A DNA stretch of 35,934 nt from Undibacterium sp. (GTDB lineage: Bacteria > Pseudomonadota > Gammaproteobacteria > Burkholderiales > Burkholderiaceae_D). The position numbers and the translations under genes were made by a program. Shown here one piece after another: positions 27,165 through 35,551 of this stretch (positions within the stretch are counted from its first letter, which is position 1; every line of letters starts with the position of its first letter). Below the pieces are notes generated by a model. It searched no databases and was not told where the DNA came from. It worked only from the letters and a program-made list of their open reading frames with translations. Location of the stretch: contig JANYFV010000074.1 of NCBI GenBank assembly GCA_025359635.1, positions 1-35,934 of the forward strand. The letters run 5' to 3'.

Positions 27165-27565
27165 GGTTCTGCCTTTATTTAATAATGAGCTAGATTTTGA
27201 ACAGAGATGATGCTTCGATTTAATACAAAATGAATTGAATATTACAAGCAGGTTTTTTCTTCTTGCTTTTTACTTGTCGCGTGTTGTTTGCTGCCGAATA
27301 TCACGATTAATCGCGGCTAATTGACGTAAACGTTAACTATGTCGATTATAGAACGAAAAGCCCCAATAGTCGCTAATTTAGCACGACCGTTCTTTTTAAT
27401 CCATCATCAGAATAGAATAATTCGCCTAAAAAGGCTAAACCGTTGCGTCGCGTTGACACTAAATTCCGGACAAAAAAAACCCTAGCAATTTTTCTAGGGT
27501 TTTTTTACAACAAAATTTATTGTAGCCAAGCGAACCCGACCAAACAAAGAACTCATTTTGAGCGC
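27165..27565. promoter_or_regulatory. etfB leader and promoter region plus tusA-side terminator
   Basis: This 401-base stretch holds no convincing gene. On the minus strand TATAAT at 27345-27350 is the best -10 for etfBA, implying a leader of about 170 bases; the -35 is weak. A terminator lies at 27473-27506. A TTGACG at 27321 reads the other way and faces no gene. Confidence 0.45.
27473..27506 (-). terminator. terminator after tusA
   Basis: AAAAAAACCCTAG and CTAGGGTTTTTTT form a stem with an 8-base loop. T-runs on both strands; on the minus strand it follows tusA by about 60 bases. Confidence 0.8.
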
Positions 27566-27793
27566 TTATTTACGCTTGATGAAATACTCAAACTCTTTGC
27601 TGTTTTCAAGATGGGAGAGTAATTCGTTCCCTGTTTGTTTTGAGAATGCCTTGAAATCCCGCACTGAGCCTGGGTCTGTCGCCATGACGCGCAACACTTC
27701 TCCCGTGATCATATCGGCGAGCGCCTTCTTGGTCTTTAAAATGGGAAGTGGGCAGTTTAATCCGCGCGCGTCCAACTCTTTATTGAATTGCAT
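27566..27793 (-). CDS. tusA: TusA-family sulfurtransferase
   Basis: A 75-residue SirA/TusA-fold protein. The active cysteine is in LDARGLNCPLPILKTKKAL (residues 7-25), the CPxP family motif. TusA relays sulfur for tRNA thiolation or other thio-cofactors. It is a single gene with a terminator behind it, and follows alaS at 158 bases. As family members vary in partner, the assignment to TusA itself is likely but not proven. Confidence 0.9.
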   Translation of the reverse strand: MQFNKELDARGLNCPLPILKTKKALADMITGEVLRVMATDPGSVRDFKAFSKQTGNELLSHLENSKEFEYFIKRK

Positions 27794-27877
27794 GATTTTT
27801 CCAGTAGCGAAAAAATAGAATAAACAAATTCGAAAAACTATCGATGACTTATTCTACCGGAAAATATACGTGAATGG

Positions 27878-27944
27878 TGCATCGCAACAAACTAAAATAT
27901 ATCAATAAAATATTGACAACTTTTTTAAGCTACATTGCGATGCA
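27878..27944. repeat. 10-bp inverted repeat between alaS and tusA
   Basis: TGCATCGCAA (27878-27887) and TTGCGATGCA (27935-27944) are perfect complements separated by 47 AT-rich bases. It starts 8 bases after the alaS stop. There is no T-run after the stem on the minus strand. Confidence 0.55.
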
Positions 27945-27951
27945 GTTTTAA

Positions 27952-30564
27952 TTAAAGACGCGAACTCAACCAATCAGCCACATCAGCCAAGGCTTTCGGC
28001 AATCCTGCCGGATCAGTACCGCCAGCCTGCGCCATATCCGGGCGTCCGCCACCTTTACCGCCCACTTGCTGCGCGACAAAATTCACCAGGTCACCGGCTT
28101 TAACTTTACTGGTGCAATCAGCAGTCACACCTGCTACCAGACTCACCTTGCCATCTTGTACTGAGGCGAGCACGATCACGGCGCTCTTCAATTGTTCTTT
28201 CAGGCGAATAACCGTATCACGCAAGGCGTTGCCATCAGCATCATCCAAAGTGGCCGCAAGGACTTTAATGCCTTTGATCTCTAGCGCTTGCGCGACCAGT
28301 GCATCACCCTGATTTGCCGCTAGTTTTGATTTCAAGCCGATAACTTCTTTTTCCAGCGACTTCATATGCTCTTGCGCTTGCACGATACGCTGAGTCAATT
28401 CTTCTGGTTGGGCTTTCAGTACCGCTGCCGCTTCATTCATCCGGCTATCCAGATTTTGCACCAAACTTAAAGCGACCTCGCCAGTCACCGCTTCCACCCG
28501 ACGAATACCCGCTGCGATGCCGCCCTCGGCAACTATCTTAAACAAGCCGATATCACCGGTACGCGACACATGAGTACCACCGCAGAGCTCGCGCGAAGTA
28601 CCGATATCAAGCACACGCACTTCGTCGCCATATTTTTCACCGAACAAAGCCATCGCACCATGTTTAACCGCATCGTCAAACGACATCACTTGTGCCTGCG
28701 CTGCCACGTTGGCCAAAATTTCGCGATTGACGATGGTTTCAACCTGACGAATTTCATCGCTACTCATCGGCGCGTTATGACTAAAGTCAAAACGTGTTTT
28801 ATCAACATCAACCAAAGAACCTTTTTGCGCTACGTGTGCGCCTAAAACCTCGCGCAAAGCCTTATGCATCAAGTGGGTTGCCGAGTGATTGCGTACTGTT
28901 TGTGCACGTACTTCGATAGCGACCTGAGCGCTCACACTTTGACCTATCTCCAATGAGCCAGAGGTTAATTCGCCGTGATGACCAAACACATCGGCCTGGA
29001 TTTTTTGTGTATCGGCGACCTCAAACAAAGCGCCAGCAGCATTTTTTAAGACGCCGGAGTCACCACATTGACCGCCTGATTCCGCGTAGAAAGGAGTCAC
29101 GTCGAGGACCACGATCGCCGCTTGCCCGGCGCTGATTTGCTTGACTGCGCTGCCATCGACATACAAGGCAATGACTTTACTTTCATGGCTCAATTGCTCG
29201 TAACCGACAAATTTACTTTTCTCGCCGCTATATTCAATCGCTGCCGCCATCTTGAATTTACCAGCAGCGCGCGCCGTTTGCTTTTGATGCGCCATGGCAG
29301 TATCGAATCCGGCTTCATCCAATACCACATTGCGTTCGCGGCAAATATCGGCTGTCAGATCGAGCGGGAAACCATAGGTATCGTACAAAGCAAACGCCGT
29401 GCTGCCATCCAAATTTTTACTGTCTTTGGCTAGCGCCGCCTCGAGAATTTTCATGCCGTGTTCCAGCGTTTCACCGAAGCGCTCTTCTTCTTGCTTCAGT
29501 ACTTGGGCAACCCGCTCGCCTGCTTCAGTCAACTCAGGATACGCAACACCCATTTCTTTCACCAGATCCGCCACCAGCTTGTAGAAAAACGGTTTGGTTT
29601 GACCCAATTTGTGACCATGACGCAGTGCGCGCCGGGTAATACGACGCAGCACATAACCGCGACCTTCGTTACCAGGAATAATTCCGTCAACGATTAAAAA
29701 TGCGGCGCAACGGATATGATCGGCGATGACTTTAAGCGAATTATTATTCAGATCAGTGCAAGCAGTTTCACGTGCCGCAGCCTTGATCAGGTTTTGAAAA
29801 ATATCGATTTCATAGTTGGAATGCACATGCTGCAATACCGCTGCAATACGCTCCAGACCCATACCGGTATCGACGCATGGCTTAGGCAATGGATGCAAGA
29901 CACCTTGCTCGTCCTTGTTAAACTGCATGAACACCAGATTCCAGATCTCGATGAAACGATCACCGTTTTCGTCTGGCGAACCAGGAGGTCCACCCCAGAT
30001 ATCTGCACCGTGGTCATAAAAAATCTCGCTGCAAGGGCCGCATGGACCTGTGTCGGCCATTTGCCAGAAATTATCTGATGCGTAACGCGCACCTTTGTTG
30101 TCACCAATCCGGATAATGCGCTCGACTGGTACGCCGATTTCGTTTTGCCATATTGCGTAGGCTTCGTCATCTTCCTGATACACCGTAACAGTCAATTTGT
30201 CTTTCGGCAAACCGTACACGACTGTCAGCAATTCCCACGCATAATGAATCGCATCACGCTTGAAATAATCGCCAAACGAGAAATTACCCAACATCTCAAA
30301 AAAAGTATGGTGGCGCGCTGTGTAGCCGACGTTTTCCAGATCATTATGCTTACCACCAGCGCGAACGCTACGTTGCGAAGTCGTGGCACGTGTATAACTG
30401 CGTTTGTCTTGCCCCAAAAATACATCTTTAAATTGCACCATGCCTGAGTTAACAAACAATAAAGTCGGATCATTACTAGGAATTAAACTAGATGAACGGA
30501 CGATGCTATGGTCCTTGGATTCAAAAAATTTAAGGAATTTATCGCGAATTTCTGACGAGTTCAT
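27952..30564 (-). CDS. alaS: alanyl-tRNA synthetase
   Basis: AlaS, 870 residues, the usual size. The class II core shows [23 protein letters not shown] at the start in pattern, [21 protein letters not shown] (motif 2 region), and [13 protein letters not shown]. The editing domain has the zinc-binding pattern [11 protein letters not shown] and later [13 protein letters not shown]. The C-terminal C-Ala domain contains [15 protein letters not shown]. It charges tRNA-Ala and clears Ser/Gly mischarging. The promoter appears to be at 30716-30721, giving a leader of about 145 bases that contains a long inverted repeat. Confidence 0.98.
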   Translation of the reverse strand: MNSSEIRDKFLKFFESKDHSIVRSSSLIPSNDPTLLFVNSGMVQFKDVFLGQDKRSYTRATTSQRSVRAGGKHNDLENVGYTARHHTFFEMLGNFSFGDYFKRDAIHYAWELLTVVYGLPKDKLTVTVYQEDDEAYAIWQNEIGVPVERIIRIGDNKGARYASDNFWQMADTGPCGPCSEIFYDHGADIWGGPPGSPDENGDRFIEIWNLVFMQFNKDEQGVLHPLPKPCVDTGMGLERIAAVLQHVHSNYEIDIFQNLIKAAARETACTDLNNNSLKVIADHIRCAAFLIVDGIIPGNEGRGYVLRRITRRALRHGHKLGQTKPFFYKLVADLVKEMGVAYPELTEAGERVAQVLKQEEERFGETLEHGMKILEAALAKDSKNLDGSTAFALYDTYGFPLDLTADICRERNVVLDEAGFDTAMAHQKQTARAAGKFKMAAAIEYSGEKSKFVGYEQLSHESKVIALYVDGSAVKQISAGQAAIVVLDVTPFYAESGGQCGDSGVLKNAAGALFEVADTQKIQADVFGHHGELTSGSLEIGQSVSAQVAIEVRAQTVRNHSATHLMHKALREVLGAHVAQKGSLVDVDKTRFDFSHNAPMSSDEIRQVETIVNREILANVAAQAQVMSFDDAVKHGAMALFGEKYGDEVRVLDIGTSRELCGGTHVSRTGDIGLFKIVAEGGIAAGIRRVEAVTGEVALSLVQNLDSRMNEAAAVLKAQPEELTQRIVQAQEHMKSLEKEVIGLKSKLAANQGDALVAQALEIKGIKVLAATLDDADGNALRDTVIRLKEQLKSAVIVLASVQDGKVSLVAGVTADCTSKVKAGDLVNFVAQQVGGKGGGRPDMAQAGGTDPAGLPKALADVADWLSSRL

Positions 30565-30592
30565 AGTTTCAATATCTGTAAAATAATTCCAT

Positions 30593-30680
30593 TTCTAACT
30601 CATTCGTGTCTAGGCGACAAGCCGAAGACAGTGCTGTAGCACGGCGAGGCGAAGGCAACAACGACACGAATGATTTAGAA
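30593..30680. repeat. 88-bp long inverted-repeat element in the alaS leader
   Basis: The arms 30593-30610 and 30663-30680 match at 17 of 18 positions. The 52-base interior contains a small hairpin, GTGCT/AGCAC at 30631-30642, and GC-rich, CG-repeat-like sequence unlike its AT-rich surroundings. No T-run follows. It looks like a mobile or REP-like intergenic element rather than a terminator. It would lie inside the alaS transcript if the TATAAT at 30716-30721 is the promoter. Confidence 0.65.
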
Positions 30681-30715
30681 TTAGAATAAGGGGCAAAAAG
30701 TGGATTTAACCGTCG

Positions 30716-30721
30716 ATTATA
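30716..30721 (-). promoter_or_regulatory. alaS: candidate -10 of alaS
   Basis: The minus strand reads TATAAT, 152 bases before the alaS ATG. No good -35 is seen at the usual distance, so this is tentative. Confidence 0.35.
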
Positions 30722-30749
30722 CGTGATAAGGACATAAGTTTTGCGCCAA

Positions 30750-30796
30750 AAATACAAAACCCAGCCAGTATTCGATACTGGCTGGGTTTTGTATTT
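30750..30796 (-). terminator. terminator of the small secreted protein gene
   Basis: A perfect 22-bp inverted repeat with a 3-base TCG loop (arms 30750-30771 and 30775-30796). The stem core is CCCAGCCAG/CTGGCTGGG with A- and T-rich ends, so it can act on both strands. It lies about 55 bases past the stop of the gene at 30850-31182. Confidence 0.85.
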
Positions 30797-30849
30797 AAAC
30801 TTGGGGTTAGCGCTTTTTATTCACGCCAAATCATCAATTTATCTCGAAT

Positions 30850-31182
30850 TTAGGTCGATGGAGTTGTTGCGCTTGCATTATGTTTTTTTGCGTGAATTTT
30901 CCGACTGGCTCTATTTTCTTCATGTTGCAACTTAGCGCGCTCAGCTTTTGTTACTTTTCCATCCGCTTTAGCAGCTTGCTCATCCGTTGCGATTTTCGCT
31001 TCACGCTTTTCTAAATTTCCAGCTTCTTTCGCTGTCAGAGCACCGCTATTGATACCGTCGGCAATACGACCTTGTTGGTTAGCTTCACGCTTATCAACAT
31101 TAGGAGTATTGGTATTTTGTGCAAAAGCTGGGATTGCGAACATCGATGCAAGAACGATAGCTGCGATTTTTACTGTTTTCAT
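30850..31182 (-). CDS. small secreted protein with duplicated motif, unknown function
   Basis: A 110-residue protein with a clean signal peptide (residues 1-21, ending AFA-Q). The mature part is charged and alanine-rich with no membrane segment. Two related motifs, G-x-L/V-T-x-x-E-x-x-x-L-x-x-x-E, occur at about 47-61 (GALTAKEAGNLEKRE) and 75-89 (GKVTKAERAKLQHEE). These resemble short helix-turn-helix repeats and are faintly EF-hand-like, but no complete calcium loop is present. I do not recognise a named family. AGAAAG is a usable ribosome site and a strong terminator follows, so it is a single expressed gene. Confidence 0.8.
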   Translation of the reverse strand: MKTVKIAAIVLASMFAIPAFAQNTNTPNVDKREANQQGRIADGINSGALTAKEAGNLEKREAKIATDEQAAKADGKVTKAERAKLQHEENRASRKIHAKKHNASATTPST

Positions 31183-31369
31183 GATTTGCTTTCTGAGAAA
31201 AATTAAGTTTAGTTGATACCGCTTGCGACTACTGAATTATTACTACTAATTTGCTAAATGAGCGTCTTGCTCATGAGCCTATAACGAGTCTAGTTAAAAA
31301 CCCGATGACAAAAACAAATGTAATCCGAGTAAGGAATTGTAAGTATCAAAATGTAGCAACCGAAGAAAA

Positions 31370-32101
31370 TTAAAAATTGGCCGGAATCAAATCTATTCTA
31401 TCCGTGCAAAACGCATCGACGCCCCAACTGCTTATCTCAGTTGCGCGCTCCGGTGTATTCACCGTGTAACACAACAGTCCATATCCGGCAGCCTTAATTT
31501 CAGCTGCCATTGCGGCGCTTAAATATTTTTGATTGGTGTGTAGCGCGACGGCATCTAGCTCTTGCAAAGCTTTTAACCAACCAGCTTCAATCTGGTCAAT
31601 TAAAAATCCGCGCGGAATATCTGGAGCCTCTTCTTTGGCGCTGATTAAAGCAGCAAAAGAAAATGAAGAAAAAAGCGGCAAGTTACCGCCGAACGCGAGC
31701 AGTTCTTTGCTGACACGTGCCACCGTCCGCCCGGTTTCCTCTTCATAGCCTGGTACCGGTTTGATTTCCACATTCATCCAGATTCCATGCAACTGGCAGA
31801 AACGGAAAATTTCTTCATAACTGGGAACGCACTCCCCGGCAAAACGCTCGGCAAACCAGCTGCCGGCATCCATCTGCAGCAAATCAGAAGCCAGCGTAGT
31901 TACGACCCCACCAACACCGCTCACGGTGCGGCCAAATACGGGATCATGCATCAGCACAGGGATGCCGTCTTTTGACAGCATCACATCGAACTCGACGGCA
32001 TGAAAACCGTAATCGAGACCACACTGCATGGCCGCAATGGTGTTTTCCGGTGCAAGCGTGCCACCACCACGGTGTGCGATGACTTTAGGATATGGCCACA
32101 T
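31370..32101 (-). CDS. ugpQ: glycerophosphodiester phosphodiesterase
   Basis: A 243-residue GDPD-family TIM-barrel enzyme without a signal peptide, so cytoplasmic (UgpQ-like). VIAHRGGGTLAPENTIAAM holds the conserved HRG and PENT; VEFDVMLSKDGIPVLMHDP holds the metal-binding E and D and the catalytic His. WMNVEIKP and VNTPERATEISSWGVDAFCTDRID follow. It splits glycerophosphodiesters into glycerol 3-phosphate and an alcohol. AGGAAG is the ribosome site. It starts 32 bases after the ABC permease gene and may be cotranscribed with it. Confidence 0.93.
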   Translation of the reverse strand: MWPYPKVIAHRGGGTLAPENTIAAMQCGLDYGFHAVEFDVMLSKDGIPVLMHDPVFGRTVSGVGGVVTTLASDLLQMDAGSWFAERFAGECVPSYEEIFRFCQLHGIWMNVEIKPVPGYEEETGRTVARVSKELLAFGGNLPLFSSFSFAALISAKEEAPDIPRGFLIDQIEAGWLKALQELDAVALHTNQKYLSAAMAAEIKAAGYGLLCYTVNTPERATEISSWGVDAFCTDRIDLIPANF

Positions 32102-32133
32102 TATTTTCTTCCTAGGATAGACATCCTTTAATT

Positions 32134-33084
32134 TTAACCCTCATCGCGCCAGTGGCGAAGCTTAATTGCGGTGAAAATCATAAGCACACCGGCAACAACG
32201 CCAACCCACATTTCCGCATCCGCCAGACTCATCCACGCATTGGTGAGCATGTTGCCCATGTCGGCTCCGTGTTCATGTTGGCTCATCACCATTTGTTTCG
32301 CGCCATCCTGAAATCCTAGCCAAATCCCAGGAAATAGACCACCAAGAACACGCAACACAATATGATGAGAAAACCAATGCACATCCAGATTCAGCTTAAA
32401 CACAAAATCCGCCATCTTAACCACGAGCAAACCAAGCACAGGCACGCCAACCGCCCATAAAAATACTTTGGATCGTGCCCATGCCGATACCATCAACAAC
32501 CAGCCTACCGTTGGTATCGCCCACAAAATATATACCGGCCACATGCCGATCAGGCGCAAAGGTGTTAAGTAGAAATCTCCGTTAGAAAATAAAACGCCAA
32601 AAAAATTAAGGCCTTGAAATGCCATCACGACACACATCATCATCAAAATTACAAACGACGTAATAATACCGACAGCAATGCTAATCAATGGTGCAACAAC
32701 CAATGCCAACGCCACTTTGGACAATACTGTCATCTGGTCCGACACCGGCAATGACTTCCAAAACAAAATACTACGGTCGCGCCTCTCTTCAAACATGGCA
32801 CCAAGACAGTAAAAAAACACTAAGGCACCCAACATCATAAACACTGGAACTGAAGCGGCGATATAGTTATTAGCCATCACTGCCACAACTTCAGCCTTAT
32901 GCTCTAAGACAGCAGTCATATTATGTCCATCAAAACTCATGCCCTTCCCGCCTGAGTAAATCAAAATACCAACTAGCAAGGCAATCATAATCAAAGCTAG
33001 ACGCACAGGCGCCCAGAAAAACATACCCTTGTACTCCCAAAATTCGCGCCTGACTAACCACTCCATCGTTTTCAAGGTTTTCAT
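32134..33084 (-). CDS. ABC-2 type transporter permease
   Basis: A 316-residue membrane protein with about six hydrophobic segments, the ABC-2-type permease fold (YtrC/D, BcrB-like). The region FEERRDRSILFWKSLPVSD after the second segment is typical of YtrC/ABC-2-type exporters. Its ATG overlaps the stop of the ATPase gene (TAATG), so the pair is translationally coupled. Together with the upstream GntR-type regulator it forms an YtrA-like export or envelope-stress module. The exported compound is not identifiable. The glycerophosphodiesterase gene follows. Confidence 0.85.
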   Translation of the reverse strand: MKTLKTMEWLVRREFWEYKGMFFWAPVRLALIMIALLVGILIYSGGKGMSFDGHNMTAVLEHKAEVVAVMANNYIAASVPVFMMLGALVFFYCLGAMFEERRDRSILFWKSLPVSDQMTVLSKVALALVVAPLISIAVGIITSFVILMMMCVVMAFQGLNFFGVLFSNGDFYLTPLRLIGMWPVYILWAIPTVGWLLMVSAWARSKVFLWAVGVPVLGLLVVKMADFVFKLNLDVHWFSHHIVLRVLGGLFPGIWLGFQDGAKQMVMSQHEHGADMGNMLTNAWMSLADAEMWVGVVAGVLMIFTAIKLRHWRDEG

Positions 33085-33938
33085 TAGTAAGTTCCTTTCA
33101 TCGTTGCAACAAACAAATCGGCAACATTTGGCTGTCGGGTTTCGCCGAATGCGGCTAATTGGGTACGTGGCACACCGTCAAACAACATCACGGTTTTACC
33201 AAACACACTGCGTTGATCGATAGGTTTTAAAGCAGTGGCCGCCGCGACGTCATCTGACGCTACCATCACTTCGGTATAGCGGTCTGCCACGGCATCCATA
33301 CTGCTAGATAAAATAATCTTGCCATCACGAATGAACATCAGATCCGTCAAAATATGTTCGACTTCTTCCACCTGATGTGTAGTGATGACGATAGTTTTAT
33401 TTTCGTCAAAATAATCTTCCAGAAGATTTTGATAAAACTGTTTGCGATACATGATATCCAGGCCTAGCGTAGGTTCATCCAGTACCAGCAGCTTGGCATC
33501 GATCGCCATCACCAAAGCCAAATGTAGCTGGACGATCATGCCCTTGGACATGTTCTTCACTTTCATGTCTGGCTGAAGTTTGGTGCTGGCAATATAGCGC
33601 TCGGCCTTGGCACGATTGAACTTGGGATGCACGCCCTCGACAAAAGCTATCGCCTCACTTACCCGCAACCATTTCGGCAAAATCGCTACGTCAGCGATAA
33701 AACTCACATCCTGCATCAAGGCATCGCGCTGGCTGCGTGGGTCGAGACCCAGCACCGATAATTCACCTTCAAATGGAATTAGGCCAAGCAGAGCTTTTAA
33801 GGTAGTCGTCTTGCCAGAGCCATTCGGCCCGATCAAGCCGACGATACGGCCAGGGGCAATCTCAAAACTGATGTGGTCAACCGCGACTTGCTTGCCATAG
33901 CTCTTACTAAGTCCTTTGGCTGAAATTACGGCACTCAT
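33084..33938 (-). CDS. ABC transporter ATP-binding protein (YtrB/BcrA-like)
   Basis: A 284-residue ATPase. Walker A is GPNGSGKTT early in the protein, and Walker B is LLVLDEPTLGLD. The signature region reads NMSKGMIVQLHLALVMA, so the usual LSGGQ is MSKGM, a variant found in YtrB-type ATPases. The switch histidine is in VITTHQVEEVE. A C-terminal extension of about 60 residues is present. The start overlaps the stop of the GntR gene as ATGA. It drives the ABC-2 permease downstream. Confidence 0.92.
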   Translation of the reverse strand: MSAVISAKGLSKSYGKQVAVDHISFEIAPGRIVGLIGPNGSGKTTTLKALLGLIPFEGELSVLGLDPRSQRDALMQDVSFIADVAILPKWLRVSEAIAFVEGVHPKFNRAKAERYIASTKLQPDMKVKNMSKGMIVQLHLALVMAIDAKLLVLDEPTLGLDIMYRKQFYQNLLEDYFDENKTIVITTHQVEEVEHILTDLMFIRDGKIILSSSMDAVADRYTEVMVASDDVAAATALKPIDQRSVFGKTVMLFDGVPRTQLAAFGETRQPNVADLFVATMKGTY

Positions 33939-34312
33939 GCTGCACCTCCAAGTTTTTCAACGCTGCCAGAACCGGGCAACTGCGTTACATCCAGTCCAAG
34001 ACGGCGGATGCGTTCCAACATGGCGGGCCATTCTTCACGGATAAAGCGCTCACGCTCACTGGCAAGTAAATTCTCGCTGGCGCCATCAATAACAAACATG
34101 CCGATTCCCCTTCGTTTTTCCACAAGATTGTCATCCACCAGCTCCTGGTAGGCGCGTGAGACGGTAATCGGATTAAGCTGATACTCAGCCGCAATTTGTC
34201 TCACCGAAGGCAAAGGATCGCCAGATTTCAGCGCCCCATCCAGTATCATCCCAATGACCCGCTCTTTAAGCTGGCGATAAATCGGGGTATTGTCATTCCA
34301 ACCGATAGTCAT
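33935..34312 (-). CDS. GntR-family regulator, YtrA subfamily
   Basis: A 125-residue regulator. The N-terminal winged helix is canonical GntR: PIYRQLKERVIGMILDGALK, then GDPLPSVRQIAAEYQLNPITVSRAYQELVDDNLVEKRRG in pattern. The tail is short, about 50 residues, which marks the YtrA subfamily that usually controls a neighbouring ABC transporter. It is the first gene of the regulator-ATPase-permease operon. A good promoter and candidate operator lie upstream (34425-34497). Confidence 0.94.
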   Translation of the reverse strand: MTIGWNDNTPIYRQLKERVIGMILDGALKSGDPLPSVRQIAAEYQLNPITVSRAYQELVDDNLVEKRRGIGMFVIDGASENLLASERERFIREEWPAMLERIRRLGLDVTQLPGSGSVEKLGGAA

Positions 34313-34424
34313 TCTTTACTCTCCTTGCGTGGCGATTCGGCGTTATACAGACAGATCAAGACGATAAGCACGCCCAGATCAAATCCTGATTGATGTAAAA
34401 ACTGTAGCAACATACAAGTTCATA

Positions 34425-34472
34425 GGTTAGTTACAGAACTAGTGATGCGGTAAAGTAGTGTTGTATGTAACC
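34425..34472. promoter_or_regulatory. candidate operator of the YtrA-like regulator
   Basis: GGTTAGTTACA (34425-34435) and TGTATGTAACC (34462-34472) form an inverted repeat of GGTTA-N3-ACA type, overlapping and following the predicted -10. Confidence 0.45.
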
Positions 34473-34497
34473 ATAACACTTGGATTTTACTTGTCAA
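34470..34497 (-). promoter_or_regulatory. promoter of the GntR-ABC operon
   Basis: On the minus strand TTGACA (34492-34497) is followed after 16 bases by TATGGT (34470-34475). A leader of about 150 bases leads to the regulator ATG. Confidence 0.6.
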
Positions 34498-34694
34498 CCT
34501 TATTTTTACTTAATGTTGCGACCAAGACAATGAAGTGACGAGGTGGTGTCGACACGACGGATAGACGTCGATTGTGCTACGGCTGGGAGAGTGAACTGGC
34601 TCTACTTAGGATCGAGCGAGAGTTAATATTTGAAAAACTTGTTTAAGCGAAGTTGCTGTTGGTGCAGCTGCAAATTGCAAAATTACTTCAGTTT

Positions 34695-34732
34695 GCTCTG
34701 CCACATTTAAAATGTGGCAGAGCAGCTTTTTT
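34695..34732 (+). terminator. orphan plus-strand terminator
   Basis: GCTCTGCCACATTT and its complement form a stem of about 13 bp ending at 34723. AGC and then six Ts (34727-34732) follow on the plus strand. No plus-strand gene precedes it. The minus-strand side lacks a T-run. Confidence 0.5.
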
Positions 34733-34770
34733 GACTATGTCATATCAAGTTCAATTACTAAGCAACTTGA

Positions 34771-35430
34771 TTAAAGCGGACGGCAGATGCTCCAGGTATT
34801 CACAATGAGCGTTTCATTGTAAGCAGTTGCCACTGGCACTGCAGCCACAGGTGCCAAAGGATTGGCGGCACCATTGATACCACGGGCGTCACCAAGATTA
34901 TTTCCTTCGGAACCGTCGATTACTGTATCAATACCACGAGCCTGTTTGGTGGTGAGCCCTGATACACAGGCAGAAATACCAGTTAATCCATATGGCCCGA
35001 CAGCCACACCAATAACGCCGCCTGTACCGGCTTTTGGTAAAGCAGCAGCACCGACAGCAGTAGGGTCACCAGTGGTAAAGTTGGCCGCACGTAAAGCCTG
35101 CCAAAAACCAGGTTGTTCGCCAGCATTGGTGAACGCCTGTGCAGGTGTTATTGCAAGCACGCTATTACCGTTACCACCAACCGTAGAAGGCCAACCGCGT
35201 CCCGTCATCGTCACAAGTGTTTCATCACCTGGAATGGCATGAAAACGATCAACATAACTATTGTACGCAGCGGAGACACCGCGCATATCGGCAGCAACTG
35301 CTTTTATCCGTGAGTTTTCAATCATTTCCTGTCCTTTCAGTACGCCGCCCAGCAGCAAACCGATGATGACAAGAACAATGGCAATTTCAACCAAGGTAAA
35401 ACCTGATTGTTGACGTTTAATAAATTTCAT
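34771..35430 (-). CDS. type IV pilin-like / prepilin-type protein
   Basis: A 219-residue protein with a class III signal: basic leader MKFIKRQQSG, cleavage before F11, and Glu5 of the mature chain (FTLVEIAIVLVIIGLLLGG), the mark for the prepilin peptidase. The hydrophobic N-terminal helix continues to GQEMIENSRIKAV, typical of major or minor pilins and type II secretion pseudopilins. The globular domain has two cysteines (ISACVSG, WSICRPL) that could form the C-terminal disulfide loop. No other pilus gene is adjacent. A 10-bp direct repeat lies in its upstream region, and a sensor kinase gene precedes it. Confidence 0.85.
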   Translation of the reverse strand: MKFIKRQQSGFTLVEIAIVLVIIGLLLGGVLKGQEMIENSRIKAVAADMRGVSAAYNSYVDRFHAIPGDETLVTMTGRGWPSTVGGNGNSVLAITPAQAFTNAGEQPGFWQALRAANFTTGDPTAVGAAALPKAGTGGVIGVAVGPYGLTGISACVSGLTTKQARGIDTVIDGSEGNNLGDARGINGAANPLAPVAAVPVATAYNETLIVNTWSICRPL

Positions 35431-35463
35431 ATGTGCTCCGAAAAGTTAGGAAATCAAAAATAG

Positions 35464-35507
35464 ATTCCGCAAGGCTATAAATTACCACAGCCCAATTATT
35501 CCGCAAG
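35464..35507. repeat. 10-bp direct repeat upstream of the pilin gene
   Basis: ATTCCGCAAG at 35464-35473 and 35498-35507 (plus strand); on the pilin sense strand CTTGCGGAAT. The starts are 34 bases apart, close to three helical turns. It could be a paired regulator site. Confidence 0.5.
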
Positions 35508-35551
35508 ATGTCTAAATTATTTACATGTGGAAACATTCTCATGGTAAATAA

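Larger units (their letters stand above)
34313..34770. other. 458-base ORF-free region between pilin and GntR genes
   Basis: It holds the GntR operon promoter and operator at its left, a 10-bp palindrome (GTGTCGACAC, 34546-34555), and a hairpin at 34695-34723. No protein gene longer than a few dozen codons looks real. The central part (34500-34690) has no assigned function. Confidence 0.6.

Noticed and set aside
27321-27350. Plus-strand promoter TTGACG ... TTATAG
   Set aside because: The spacing is 19 bases and no plus-strand gene lies downstream.
30593-30680. T-box or other amino-acid riboswitch for alaS
   Set aside because: No specifier loop, antiterminator motif or terminator was seen; the structure is a simple long inverted repeat.
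34546-34555. GTGTCGACAC palindrome as an operator
   Set aside because: It is short, contains a common restriction-type hexamer and has no second copy or promoter nearby.
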